Notes under the pieces: generated by a model
What the model was told of the DNA's origin: nothing
The model's input: only the letters and a program-made list of their open reading frames with translations
Databases searched by the model: none
Program-made: the position numbers and the translations under genes
DNA from: Brassica napus
Lineage: Eukaryota > Streptophyta > Magnoliopsida > Brassicales > Brassicaceae
DNA: 64,000 nucleotides
NCBI RefSeq assembly: GCF_020379485.1
Contig: NC_063449.1
Location: 37,631,473-37,695,472 of the forward strand
Reading direction: 5' to 3'
Shown here: in pieces, positions 36,033 through 47,796 of the stretch
Layout of the letters: each line of letters starts with the position of its first letter
Numbering within the stretch: position 1 is the stretch's first letter

Positions 36033-36262
36033 CTTTTAGTTTTACCATAAATTTGATATCATTTTTTAAATTTACTATTAAAAATAAAAAATTAATAAAT
36101 ACTTTAAATTTGTAATTTAAAATATGATTCTTAAATATTTATAATGATTTAGAAAATTTAATTTAATATTTTAAATCACAAATTTAAAGTATTTATGAAA
36201 ACTGTTATTTTTTAAAGATAAATTTGAAAAATAGTGTTAAACTTATGGTAAAAATATAATTT
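36033..36262. mobile_element. AT-rich foldback MITE
   Basis: The two halves are inverted repeats of about 85 bp. The left arm contains TTTTACCATAAATTTGA and AATACTTTAAATTTG. The right arm has CAAATTTAAAGTATT and CTTATGGTAAAAATA. The exact ends and target duplication were not resolved. Confidence 0.6.
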
Positions 36263-36669
36263 GTCAAGATGTGTCCGCCTTTTAAACGTATCTACTTCTT
36301 AAAACTTTTTGACAATACACTTCCAGTTCCATGCTTTCAAATGTGTAGTTTTCCATATCTCTTTCCGGTCCTATGCAATTGAAATGCTCAGTGAGTATCA
36401 TATGGTACATTTAAATACAATTATGTCTTTTGTGAGAATACGACAGACATATATAATGAGTATCATATGGTACATTTAAATACCACAGAGACAGGCATAA
36501 CTATAATCTTAGAGGAATCAATGATGTCAAAAAAAAAAAACTTTGAAGAACCAATTATTTATTAGTATTCAAGAAACCCACATGGCAACCATGCAAGCGT
36601 TTAATTCGTAATTATGACTCACCAGATAATATCTCGTCCAAAGGCCATTTTAAAAATTTTTGATTGTTA

Positions 36670-36900
36670 GAGCATGATTAACCTCACCTTAAGTGGGTTC
36701 TGAAGAGGTGGGTCCTACAATTTTCTCTAAAACCACCTCTTCCTTTTCTTCTCCAAGAGGCAAGTTTGATGGGTTCTTGTAATGTTCGCGGGCCCCACTA
36801 ACACGTGGCGGCCCGCGATTGGTTCGTTTTTAATTTTTTTAAAAAAAAAATAAAAATAAAAATAAGAACCCAAATGGGGTTTTAAGGGTTAATGGTGCTC
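36670..36900. mobile_element. 231-bp Tourist-like MITE (TTA target duplication)
   Basis: Ends GAGCATGATTAACC and the complement of GGTTAATGGTGCTC (12 of 14 bases match), with TTA on both sides (36667-36669 and 36901-36903). This fits PIF/Harbinger-derived MITEs. Inside is a GC-rich palindromic patch (GCGGGCCCC, then GGCGGCCCGC). Confidence 0.7.
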
Positions 36901-36903
36901 TTA

Positions 36904-38069
36904 GGTACAATTTTTTAGATTACGAGCACCTACTTTTATTCATTTTTCAGAAAATTAAAAATATCCAAAAAATAAAGTTAACACATTTACCAATAATTTG
37001 CTTCATCTTTTATAAAAGAAATATCCATGCATATTTCATCACCATTTATAATTAAATTTTAATAATATCTCATATTTTCTCCACTTTCCTAATTTTATCC
37101 AACTTATCTATATTAATAACTAATACAAATTAAACATAATCATCTAATATAATAATTACACAAAGCATAAATAAATAAACAAAATATTTTATAAAACACT
37201 AAAAAAAATTTCTATGAGTTACTAAAGTGTCAAGAAGTTAGAAATAAGCTTATTTTATCATAGACTCTTCTAAACCAAACCTAGCCTAGAAATTTAAGAA
37301 ATTGATATTTTCTTATTTTTTGTTATTAATAGCTAATTAGATGAAATAACAATTTAAACTTGACCTATAATCGCTACCTCAATTAGAAAGGATTCTAGTG
37401 ACCGTGTTAGAAGTTTTTGGTTTGAATAACCGTTAAAACGAAAATAAGAGTATTACATTTTGTGGTTTTAGACCAGAGAAGAACCTCATGACATTAATAT
37501 ATATATATAATTTGAAATTAATGGCATAACATTAGCATGATAATTATTTTAGTAAGAAAATAAGAACATGTTAAAAATAAAGACTAACTGTAATTAAAAA
37601 GTGCATCTTCAAAAAAATGCAAAACTGAACTGTATTTTAAAAATTTTGAAGTAATATTGTTTAATTCTATAAAATTTAAAGCAAAATGAAATATAATTGA
37701 ATAAAAAATTAAAAAGAAAAAAACGAAAAATCAAGTACAATTAGAGATGGTCTACATAGAACTAGTTGAACCTAAAACATAAATGGTAAAACCTATAAAT
37801 AGGTGTATACAATTTAGTATTTATAATGATTTAATTTTTATCTTTTGCCTTTTTGTGAGAGGTCGTTTGCCTCTTTTTATTCTCCAATTTTCTCTTTCAT
37901 TTCTGTGCTTGTTTTTTTCTCCACTAATATACTGCCGGTAATGTGAAGACAGTTTATTAATAATCAGTGAGAAGTTCTCAAAAATAAATAATCGGTATGA
38001 ATCTATTATTAATTAAAAATGATAAATTACTCAGTATTTCAAAGAATTAAAATAGAGTAGTATTTACCA
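36904..38069. other. AT-rich intergenic region
   Basis: Low-complexity AT-rich DNA. No gene seen. Confidence 0.35.
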
Positions 38070-38495
38070 AGGTCATCTCTAACTCAACAATATAACTAAA
38101 TCTTTTGTCAAAAAAAAAAAAACTCAACAATATAACTCTATTTTTGTTTGATTTTTGCAAATATATTTTAGTGCGACTTTTACACAAATATTTTTCAACT
38201 CAATACAAAAATCACACCATTTTAGTGCAACGCTATAATTTCACACCAAATTTGATGTGATACTATTCTATTCACTACATTAAAATACTATTTAGTCCAT
38301 TAAAACCTATTCACTTATTTTATTAATAAAATATACAATTAAATAAATAAAAAATAAAACATTAATGCATATAATATTATAAAATATTTTTTAATATAAA
38401 ATTTGGTGTTATAGTTGAAGAAGAATTTTTTTTAGTGCTGAAACTACACTAAAATAATGTAGTTTTAACACTAAAATTATGAGTCGTAGATGTCC
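38070..38495. mobile_element. Probable MITE with AGG(T/A)CATCT ends
   Basis: The left end AGGTCATCTCTAACTCA and the complement of the right end (AGGACATCTACGACTCA) form a terminal inverted repeat. The segment CTCAACAATATAACT is directly repeated near the left end around a poly-A run. Non-coding and AT-rich. Confidence 0.5.
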
Positions 38496-39303
38496 TAAAT
38501 AACTCTTCCAGTAGATTAGAATATCTTTTAGTTTCATGATAATTATCGTCAAATGAAGAATTTTATTGAATATGCGAAGAAGGGTGTCGATATGTTAGTG
38601 TGCGACATCTACAAATACATTTGACAGTCAAAACTAAAAAGAACAAAGTCAATATTGATTTAAATGAGGAGCTATCTGATTCAAATAACAGAGAATATGG
38701 TGGTGAATGCGGCTAAACTGAAAAATGGTTTCAAAAGAAATGTGGATGCTTAACGTATTATGTATGAGATCAAGGAAGACACTCACACTACAAGAAAACA
38801 TATATTTTACCACGGGATGTTACGACGAATTAACCTCGAAAGACGTTTCGTTGCTAAACGTCCGTCGTAACGGAGGTTTCATCGTAAATGACTTGTTACG
38901 TTTACGACGAAATAAATTCCTCGTAAAGCGAAAGGAAAGGTTTCGTCGTAAAAGACACGTAACGCTTCGTGGTAAAGCCCACGTAATGCATTCGATGTAA
39001 AGCACACGTAAACTAATTCGTTGTAAAGCCCACGTAAACGTTTCGATGTAAAACCCTCGTAAAAGTTTTTGATGTTTATCACTCGTAAACTTTCGATGTA
39101 AACTACATGTAATGTTTACGAGGAGTTTACATCAATTCTTATTATATTATATATAATAAATTTATATTTATATTTAATATTCGAAATTTAGAATATTTTA
39201 AATTTTAAAAGGAAATCTGAAAATGAAAAACATATTTTAAAAAAGTATTTAAAAGTCATACAATAATATTTAAATTCATAATACAAACCGAAATATAAAA
39301 AAA

Positions 39304-40931
39304 CTACATATTCTCGAAGTAGTCGCTGGGGTTGCTCTGCTGTTGACGGTTTGGATCGGACTCTTCGGGATCCCGTACTAGCAACCCAAGAGCGGCTCGT
39401 CTCTCACTCAACATTCTCTGCATAGTCGGGTTTTCCACCGCCATCACGTCTAGCAGATCCTCAAGAGAGTCTAAACGAACCTGCTGGCTATCCAATCGAG
39501 CTTTCATCTGAGAATTCTCTTCATCCCGTCTCGAAGTGTATGACGAAGTTGCAAGGGCAACTTCGTTAACAGAGCCAATGCCGACTGTCCGTCCCTTTTT
39601 TTTAGGAGCCACCTATAAAATTAAAACATATATTAATATTGTTAATTATGTTAAAATATTAAAATTAATGTAAACAAAAATTTTAAGTTGTACCTCTTCG
39701 AAGATTCTGTCGACCTCTTCGGTGGTCAATGTGACGGGTAATCCATCGGGAGACTGATGGGTTAGTTGCATCTCCCGTTCTTCAATCCGAGCAGCCACTG
39801 CATGGAAGAGTTTCTCAGATGCAGGATCCACAAAAACTCCATCGGATGTGGCGTGAGTAATCTTGAATAGCTCAGACAGAGATGGTAAGACTCCCGTCTT
39901 CTCTAACTACACAAAAAAAAATTAAACATTAAAATTTAAATTAATTGAAATTTTTAAAATAAATATTAAAAACAAAACTTACAGCTTCTAGATGGATTCC
40001 TACAGGAGGTTTTTGTCCGGTTCTGTGAACCATGGGCAAATGACCATCTTTATCCTTCGTTCTTGGAGAAGTAGAGCACGAATTGGCCTTTTTGATTGAA
40101 GAAGGTAGCTTCCAATAGGCGATGGGGCTATCCCACACATCCGTCGTGAGCTCAATGCGATTTTCCTCATACCCGTAGATCTCCCACTTGTCTTTCCAAT
40201 CGGAGACAGTGTTGCAAAGACGGGTCTTTGCATTTGCAACGAATTCCCTCTTCACCCTCTAGGTGATTCCCAAAGACCAATGTAACTTTTGCTGAAACAC
40301 AAATTTTTTGAAGAAATTACAATTAATAATAAATATTTAAAAATAAAAAGTAATATTTAAAAGTGAAAATTTAATCAAATTTAAAAATCTTACCGCAAAA
40401 CATTTAAACAAGTGGTCTTACCGTGATCTGGTGTCATGCTCTAGTTCGGATATGCCCCATCGTAGTAACCCTTCATCGTCTCCGAAACACTCCGGCTAAC
40501 ACGGTTGTTCGCCCCAAACCTGAAACAAAAAATAATTTAATTGTTAGAAAATAGAAATAATTCAAAATTTCAATGTAATAAAAATTAATAACTTACCAAA
40601 AAGTTCCTGGCGGTCTATCGGGGTCTAGAACTTCCAAACCCTCCCATCCAGGCTGGAGAAGCAAATCCTCCACCGTATATCTCGCGTATTGTCATATGAA
40701 GGCACACACAAATCTGGATGAACTGCACCTGCTGGGGGCAGGCTGAGATGCAGCCGCTGGAGGAGGAGGTGGAGGCATCTGCGGTGGAGGAGAAGGACTC
40801 CAAGAAACTCTCTGAGAAGTCTGAGAGTCTGGAACTGCATCGGAAGATGATGGACCGGAAGAAGATGCTCCAGAACCATCGCCAAACAACTGAGAATAAG
40901 TAGGTGATGCTGGTTTCCTCCTATGAGCCAT
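39304..40931 (-). pseudogene. Transposase_24 (TNPA-role) gene of CACTA 1, broken
   Basis: Exons on the minus strand begin at 40931 with MAHRRKPASPTYSQLFGDG and a proline-rich stretch. Next are fragments RVSRSVSETMKGYYDGAYPN and MKREFVANAKTRLCNTVSDW, then VDPASEKLFHAVAARIEERE. The last exon is a coiled-coil-like stretch ending SNPSDYFENM at 39304. Lesions include a frameshift in the proline-rich exon near 40735 and a TAG at complement 40441-40443 where tryptophan is expected. The exon plan is the same as in the intact gene of CACTA 2. Confidence 0.75.
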
Positions 40932-41098
40932 CTAAAAAAAATTAAAATAAATTTAATCAATTACGACATAATTAAAATATTATTCCGTCACCTAACAAAT
41001 CACCTAAACTATTATTCCGTCAGCTAACTAATCGCCTAAACTAATTACCTAACTAACCACCTAAACTAACTAACTTTAAAAAAAAAAAAAAAAAAAAA

Positions 41099-41420
41099 AG
41101 AGAGAGAAGGGTACCTTAAAGGGAGAGAGCAAAGGAGTTTGGGAGGAATGAACGAGGCTTGCCTCGTTCTGCGGCGTCTCAATATATTGAGAAAGACATT
41201 CGTCGTAAACTCCACGTAATGTTACGACGAAGTTACATGCCCGTGTTTTTTCATTTATGACGAAGTTACCAGGCCTGTCTTTTTTCATTTACGACGAAGT
41301 TAGCAGATCCGTCTTTTTTCATTTACGACAAAATTACGAGGAATCGATTTAACCATTTACGACGAAGTTACCAGGCCCGTCTTTTTTCATTTTCGACGAA
41401 GTTACCAGCCCCGTGTTATT
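41099..41420. repeat. Internal block of TTACGACGAAGTTAC repeats in CACTA 1
   Basis: Several copies of ATTTACGACGAAGTTACCAG with the spacer GCCCGTCTTTTTTC occur in tandem upstream of the Transposase_24 gene. They are the subterminal motif repeated internally, next to a run of A's at 41079-41098. Confidence 0.7.
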
Positions 41421-41732
41421 TTTACAAGGACTTTACTACCCTTAACCCTAAACCCCGAGAATGAAATCCCTAAACCCCAAAGTCACATATCATCTAACAT
41501 CATCATCTTTTTCTTTACTTCTTCTTACTCTTTCTCCAACTTAAACCCTAAAACTTCAAATAATTTTTTAAAATCTAAAGAAATACATATTATATAAAAC
41601 AACATTTGTTACACATACATTAAGATGATATAAAAACAATATTTCCCTAAACAAACATTACAATAGAGAAATACAACATTTGTTACATATATTACATCAC
41701 TCTAAATCGTTTTCGTTCTCATCAATATTACA

Positions 41733-42320
41733 TCACTCTAAATCGTTTTCGTTCTCATCAATATCAGTACATTCATCATCGTCGCTTCCCTCGAACTCGT
41801 CTTCATGTGCTTCATCTGTCGCATCTTCGGGAAGATCTTCATATTGAAAGTTTTTCGGGTCGATCAAAAAGATTTCATCAGTTTGTTGTTCAGGTACCTC
41901 AACTTTAGTGATAACGTCTTCTTCTTGCAAAAGCGGTTCTTCTCCAGCAAAAATGCGTCTACGAGATGTAATTTTGATAACAGCTAACCTGTTTATCCCG
42001 GAAGTTCGAAGGTGAGGATAAGGAAGGAAGCTAATTTGGTCGGCTTGTGAAGCTAAAATGAAAGGCTCAAATTTGTTGTATCTTCTCCCAAAATTTACAT
42101 CCACAACACCAAATTTGTTATACTGAATCCCTCGGTTAACAACAGGATCGAATCATTCACATTTGAAGAGAACTCATTTTAGCTTCAATAATCCCGAAAA
42201 TTCCACTTCAATAATCTCCTGCAAGATCCCGTAAAAGTCTGTTTCACCTTTCACACATATTCCGTAGTTACTCGTTGCTCGATGTCTCGCATACTCGTAT
42301 GTGTGAAAGGTAAATCCTCA
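41733..42320 (-). pseudogene. DUF4216 (TNP2 C-terminal) exons of CACTA 1, broken
   Basis: The minus strand reads GFTFHTYEYARHRATSNYGI, VLFKCE*FDPVVNRGIQYNK and FEPFILASQADQISFLPYPH, then an acidic tail ending at 41733. In-frame TGA codons at complement 42318-42320, 42174-42176 and 42153-42155 interrupt it. The last of these sits where tryptophan is expected. It is the 3' end of the TNP2 gene, now separated from it by an insertion. Confidence 0.8.
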
Positions 42321-42649
42321 TGTGAAATACATAGGTGATGTGGTGACCTTTGCTACTAGACCTTGAACCAAATCGTGAAACCATACGGGATAATATGGAT
42401 CGTCATAATCAACCTGCAAAAAACGGATATTCTTAATTAATATTGAAGTATCAAAAAACTTGCTTAATTAATATATGAATGAGATATATTACGTACCTGT
42501 GATTTTAACCACTTGACAAAGTGTTTATCTTTCCGTGTGTCCACATCAGTTGCAAATATTCCTGGTATTGCTTCTTCAACTTGAGATACAAACATGATGC
42601 AAATTAAACAAATGATCAAGTCATATATAATTAACTTCAATTCATATAA

Positions 42650-44090
42650 TTAATGATATTAGGAGTTTTCAAGGCTCCTAAGACAAATGTTGCAGTATAA
42701 ATGATTGTCGAACCAATTCTAAGGGATTTCAAGCACTGAGAATGCAAGTACTTACTTAATCTAAGTGCAACCGATAATTTTAAAGGTTTTCTAAACTAAT
42801 GATTATTACTAATGCAGTTTCAGAATAATAAAAATGGTAAATGAGTTGACTTTCTTAACTAAGGAAATGAGAACTCATGGGCATAGGAATTAGACCTTGG
42901 GTGATCAAGTTTCGAACTAAGGATGACAAACGAACAATCAAACTATCAACCTTAAGCTTAGACACGATTCAAAACAAACTCTATGTCTAGATGAATGTTC
43001 ATTTACTAACACATTTCAAACAACAAATGTCTTCGGTTGAATAATATGGAAGCAATCATTACTAACAGGTCTAAGGCTATCTTAGCACTTCTAACAGCAA
43101 ATGTCTTTGGCAAAATATGCTAAAAGCTTAGAAGAGTTGTTTCAGGCATTTCATCGAACACCTTTTGGGTGGGAAATGCCTAAAGATCAACTTTTGAGAA
43201 GCTAACTCAGAAGATGCATTATGATTACTCTACTAGCAAGGTTTTGGAATGATCTACTCTAAAACATCCTAGCTCTAACCTAATCACCCTTAATCTTCCT
43301 AACCCATGAATTCAAATGGTGATTACTCACTACTTTTCATGATTCCTCTTAAACTCATTTTGGATTTCAGATTAATCATACAGAGGGATACAACAACGAA
43401 TTGGAAAACACAAAATTGCAATAACTAGATGAAAAAAGATGATTCAAGAGATGAACTTTCCAAAGGTTTTTTTCTTAGAACCAAGATAATCTGTCTGGTG
43501 GCTGCCAAAAGTACTTAAAACATAGGTTTTCAGAAGTAAAAACGTGCATAATGAAATGACAAAAAGGCCCTTGAGTAGAAATGAATTCGAGCAAACAGAA
43601 GGCGCGCAACGACCTCCAGTAGTCGTTCCGGGAGGTCGCTCTAGGCTTTGGGAGCGACCTGGAGGGGTCGCTGCGAGACGTCGCTCTGGGTCGCTCTTCG
43701 CGAGCGACCTCGCTGTGTCGCTCCGGTCACGTCGCTCCGGGTCGCTCTTCGCGAGCGACCTCGTTGTGTCGCTCCGGTCACGTCGCTCCGGGTGATGGAG
43801 ACGCGAGCGACATTGGGGTGTCGCTCTGCCCAAGTCGCTCTGAAAGGGTGTCACAGCGACTTCACGGTGTCGCTCCGGTGAGGTCGCTCCCATGCACTGC
43901 TCGTCCAATGATCACCTTTATCATCTCTTTTGATGGCAAATGCACCCAAATGTCTCCAAGAACTCCATGTGGTACTCCAATACCTGATAAGGACTCATGT
44001 ATGCAAAATGCAACCTAAACATGGCTAAATCCTAGTCTATATGATCAAAATGCACATGGGTGAATGGATAAGACAATGGAAATATGCAAG
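42650..44090. mobile_element. Unidentified insertion with GGTCGCTCC tandem repeats inside CACTA 1
   Basis: About 1.4 kb between the TNP2 and DUF4216 exons has no counterpart in CACTA 2. It contains a GC-rich patch (about 43600-43900) in a strongly AT-rich setting. Within that patch a 51-bp unit (GTCGCTC…GCGAGCGACCTCG) occurs twice, at 43679-43729 and 43730-43780, plus partial copies. The unit is a multiple of three, which creates long repetitive open frames that are probably not genes. Ends and class are unresolved; the insert may be a non-autonomous retroelement. Confidence 0.5.
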
Positions 44091-44131
44091 ACATCAATTA
44101 ACATTCACATAGTTAACATTCACAAAAATAT

Positions 44132-46885
44132 TTACCTTTCAAAGTAACGGGTCTCTGCATCCTCGCAGTTGAGCAGAATATAAGTGTGGGCACTATGTTT
44201 ATCCTCTTCACATGACCACCATACTTCTTTTGTTTTACCACCAAACCGTCCAATTTGGCAGAAAATGTGAGGAACACCATCAATTGCATATGATGTCGGT
44301 ACTCCACCATCATCATATCTTCTAGGAATTCTTTTTCTCGTACGAATAGTTGGAGCAAAGTAGTATGATGTGAAGTTAGATGTTTCGGCTGTCAAACTCC
44401 CCGCAACTATTGAACCTTCCACCTTTGCAAGATTTCTTGCTTTCCCCTTCAAATGTTTCATCTGTCGCTCATACGGATACATCAATCCGTTGTGAACAGG
44501 TCCATGAAGCAATGTTTTATACGGTAGGTGGACAACTAGATGCTCCATGACGTCAAAAAATGAAGGAGGAACTATCTTCTCAAGGTTGCACAATATGATT
44601 GGAATGTTCTCATTAAGTTGTTCGATGACTTCTTCCTTGAACGTACGTGTGCTGAGATCTCTGAAGAATGCTCTGATGGCTGTATATTGCAAAAGTAAAC
44701 AAATTAATAACATTTTATTACATATGTATATATATTATATATTTATAATTACCTGCAAGTGCTTCATAGACATTTGCTGGAAGGAGCTCGACAAAAGCAA
44801 ATGGAAGTAGTCGTTGCATAAACACATGACAATCATGACTCTTCATTCCGGAGAACTTTTGACCTCGTTCAACACATCTTGACAGATTTGAAACATAACC
44901 ATCAGGAAACTTAACTTCTGATGCAACCCAGTCAAACAAAGTTGTTTTGGCTTCTGATGACAACCGGAAGATGGGAACATGAACGTTTCCATTGCTCTTG
45001 ATATGTAACTCACTTCTTGAGCAAATATCAGGTAAGTCCATCCTTGACTTTTTGTTATCTTTTGTCTTCCCAGGGACGTTCAGTATTGTATTCATGATGT
45101 TCTCAAAAAAGTTCTTCTCAATATGCATGACATCCAGATTGTGGGGTAAGAGAAGATCCTTCCAATAGGGTAGCTCCCAAAATATACTCTTCTTATGCCA
45201 ATTGTGAGAGACACCATACCCATCAGGCATATTTCCAGGAACATGCCAGTTTCCTCCAACCGTAACTGTTTCCTGGGCTCCGTAATAATCAATGTCCGCT
45301 TCGATCTGCTGGCCGGTGAGATATGGAGGAGGACTGTCTCTCACAACTTTTTGTGCTGAAACAATGTCTTATTGCTTCTGTACGGATGGGAAAGTGGAAG
45401 AAAGCGACGATGACAATCAAACCAACAACTCTTCCTACCATTCTTCAGTTGAAAAGCATCCATCGTCCCAAGACAATATGGACAAGATAATCTTCCATTT
45501 GTTGTCCAGCCAGACAACATCCCATAAGCAGAAAAATCACTTATCGTCCACAGCAGAACTGCTCGAATCGTAAAATTGTTTTTCAAGGAACAATCGTACG
45601 TCCTCACCCCTTCTGACCACAATTGCTTTAGCTCTTCTATCAACGGAAGAAGAAAAACATCAAGAGACCATTTTGAATGCTTCGGCCCAGGGATTAATAT
45701 GGTCAAAAATAGAAATTCTTGTTCCATGCACATATCCGTCGGTAAATTGTACGGCGTAAGAATGACTGGCCACAAAGAATATTATCTCCCAGACATTCCG
45801 AATGGACTAAATCCATCGGTGCATAACCCAAGATAGACATTCCGAATATTTGTAGCAAAATTTGGGTGTACCTTGTTGAAATGTTTCCACGCTCTTGCGT
45901 CTAAAGGATGTGCAACCTCGCCATCTCTTTGGACATGTTCAGCATGCCACCTCATCGACGCAGCAGTCCTCTCAGATTGATATAATTTTTTCAATCTATC
46001 TGTAATTGGTAGGTACCACATCCTTTGGTACGGTAACCTATTCCTCCCACGGCCTTGCGGTTTGAATCGTGGTTTTTTGCTGAATCGACACTCTTCTAAC
46101 TTGTCATCTTCCTTCCAGTAGATCATGCAGTTGTCGATGTAAACATCAATCATCTCCGAAGGCAACCCAAGACTATAAACCAATTTCTGAATCTCATAAT
46201 AAGATTCGGCAGACACGTTGTCTTCTGGCAAATACTCTTTAAACAACTCCGCCCATACATCCATGCAATTCTCAGGTAAATTATGATCCATTTTAATATT
46301 CATCATCCTAGCTGCTTGAGACAATTTAGAGAGACCTTCTCTACAACCAGTGTAGATTGGTTGATTTGCAATATCTAGCATTTCATAAAACTTTTTTGCA
46401 TCCAAATTAAGTTCTTCTACATTTCCATTTCTATCAGCTATTGTTGTAGTTGTTTCTAAAAATACATCACTAATCATATCTTGAACCCTATCATGATCTA
46501 CCATATGCTCCTCCTGATGATAATTATATTCATTATGCAAATGATTCGGTTCTTCATTATGATGAAGATCCTCAAAATTATTATTACTACTACTAGCTTC
46601 ATTTCTCCCATAACCCTCTCCGTGTTGATACCAAATGTAGTATTGTGGTGTAAATCCTCTATTTACTAAATGCTTCCATACAGTTTCACTACGTGCAAAT
46701 TTTGAATTCTTGCATTTCCGACAGGGGCAGAACATCTTACCGCTTTCTTGCGTGATCGGTGTACAGCCCGCCTGGTGCATGAATGTCTCTAACCCTCTCA
46801 GAAATGCGTTCGTCACCCTCCCATTGGAATCTTTGTGTAAATACATCCAACTCCGTAACTCGTAAATACTACCGCCACCGGCCAT
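44132..46885 (-). pseudogene. TNP2-like CACTA transposase of element 1, broken
   Basis: Starts MAGGGSIYELRSWMYLHKDS at 46885 (transposase-associated domain with CPCRKCKN). It continues through YLGLCTDGFSPFGMSGR to a TAA at complement 45782-45784, where element 2 has glutamine. Next comes the Transposase_21 core (WPVILTPYNLPTDMC, WTISDFSAYGMLSGWTT, SCPYC) and a 1-bp frameshift near 45344. The frame resumes with NWHKKSIFWELPYWKD and HNLDVMHIEKNFFENIMNTI. After an intron at about 44714-44753 the DUF4218 part follows (PPSFFDVMEHLVVHLPYK), ending CEDAETRYFER at a splice donor. One nonsense change and one frameshift disable it. Confidence 0.88.
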
Positions 46886-47796
46886 TTTTTCTTAGATTTT
46901 GTTTTGAAATTTTTTTTTTCTGATTTTTTGTTTTGTGTTTTCGTTTGTGTGTTGTGAGGAAGAGAGTTGTGAGAAATGACATATATATATAGGAAGTTTC
47001 GAGTTTGGTAGGTGAAATATAACAACGAATTTACAACGAATTTAGGTAAGCTAAAGCACATTGAATACACGTTTTCACCTAAATATAATGGTAACATGTT
47101 TCGTTGTAATGTCGATGTAACGGTTACGATGAATTTCTCGTTTCACGTACTTTCGTCGTAAACTTACATTAAGTTTACGACGAAACTGTTTTCTCGTAAA
47201 GTTACATGAAATTTACGACGAATTTTGGACTCGTCGTATTTTCGTTGTAAACGCCATATAAATTTACGAAGAAATATTTTCCTCGTAAATCTTCGTTGTT
47301 ATAGAAACATTTTCTTCTAGTGTTAGACAGCCAAAAGGTTCGCTTCTGATTCGTGGGTTCTATAAAAATGAGCAAGTTTTTAGAAGCAAAAATGCGGATT
47401 ATTTGACCTCATCTATTTACGTCGCATTTAGTGCAAATACTTGTTTGCATACAAAATGCAGATATATGTGTTCTTTTTTGTCTAACATTAAGAAAGAAAA
47501 AGTTTATCAATTTGTTTGTTTTTTGTTAAAGGTAACCAACTGTTCATGAGATATATAATTCGTTTATTCATTGCACTAACCAAAATTACATTATACAGGA
47601 ACCAGCAACAGACTCAACCACATATTTGATATTCCATATAACAAACCCCTCCTCTTCTGTGTTTGTTTAAGAAAAAAAACAAACCAAGAATTTATATTAA
47701 AACCCAACAAAGAATATTAAAAATGATCATCTTCAATTTCAATCAAATTACAAAAAAGGGAAGCATATTTGTTTCTTTCGCGTCTCTTTTCAAGGT

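Larger units (their letters stand above)
38786..47322 (-). mobile_element. CACTA (En/Spm-type) transposon 1, decayed
   Basis: 8537 bp bounded by CACTACAAGAAAACAT on the left and the complement CACTAGAAGAAAATGT on the right. The flanking trinucleotides are TCA and TTA, so the 3-bp duplication has lost one base of identity. Both subterminal regions (about 38815-39125 and 47030-47300) are packed with TTACGACGAA / TTCGTCGTAA motifs, the expected transposase-binding repeats. On the minus strand it holds TNP2-like, DUF4216 and Transposase_24 coding regions, all damaged. It carries an internal insertion at about 42650-44090. Confidence 0.9.

Noticed and set aside
43444..44018. Arginine/serine-rich frames on both strands (DRSDTARSLAKSDPERR and similar)
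   Set aside because: They arise from a 51-bp tandem repeat whose length is a multiple of three, so all frames stay open together. There is no evidence of a gene.
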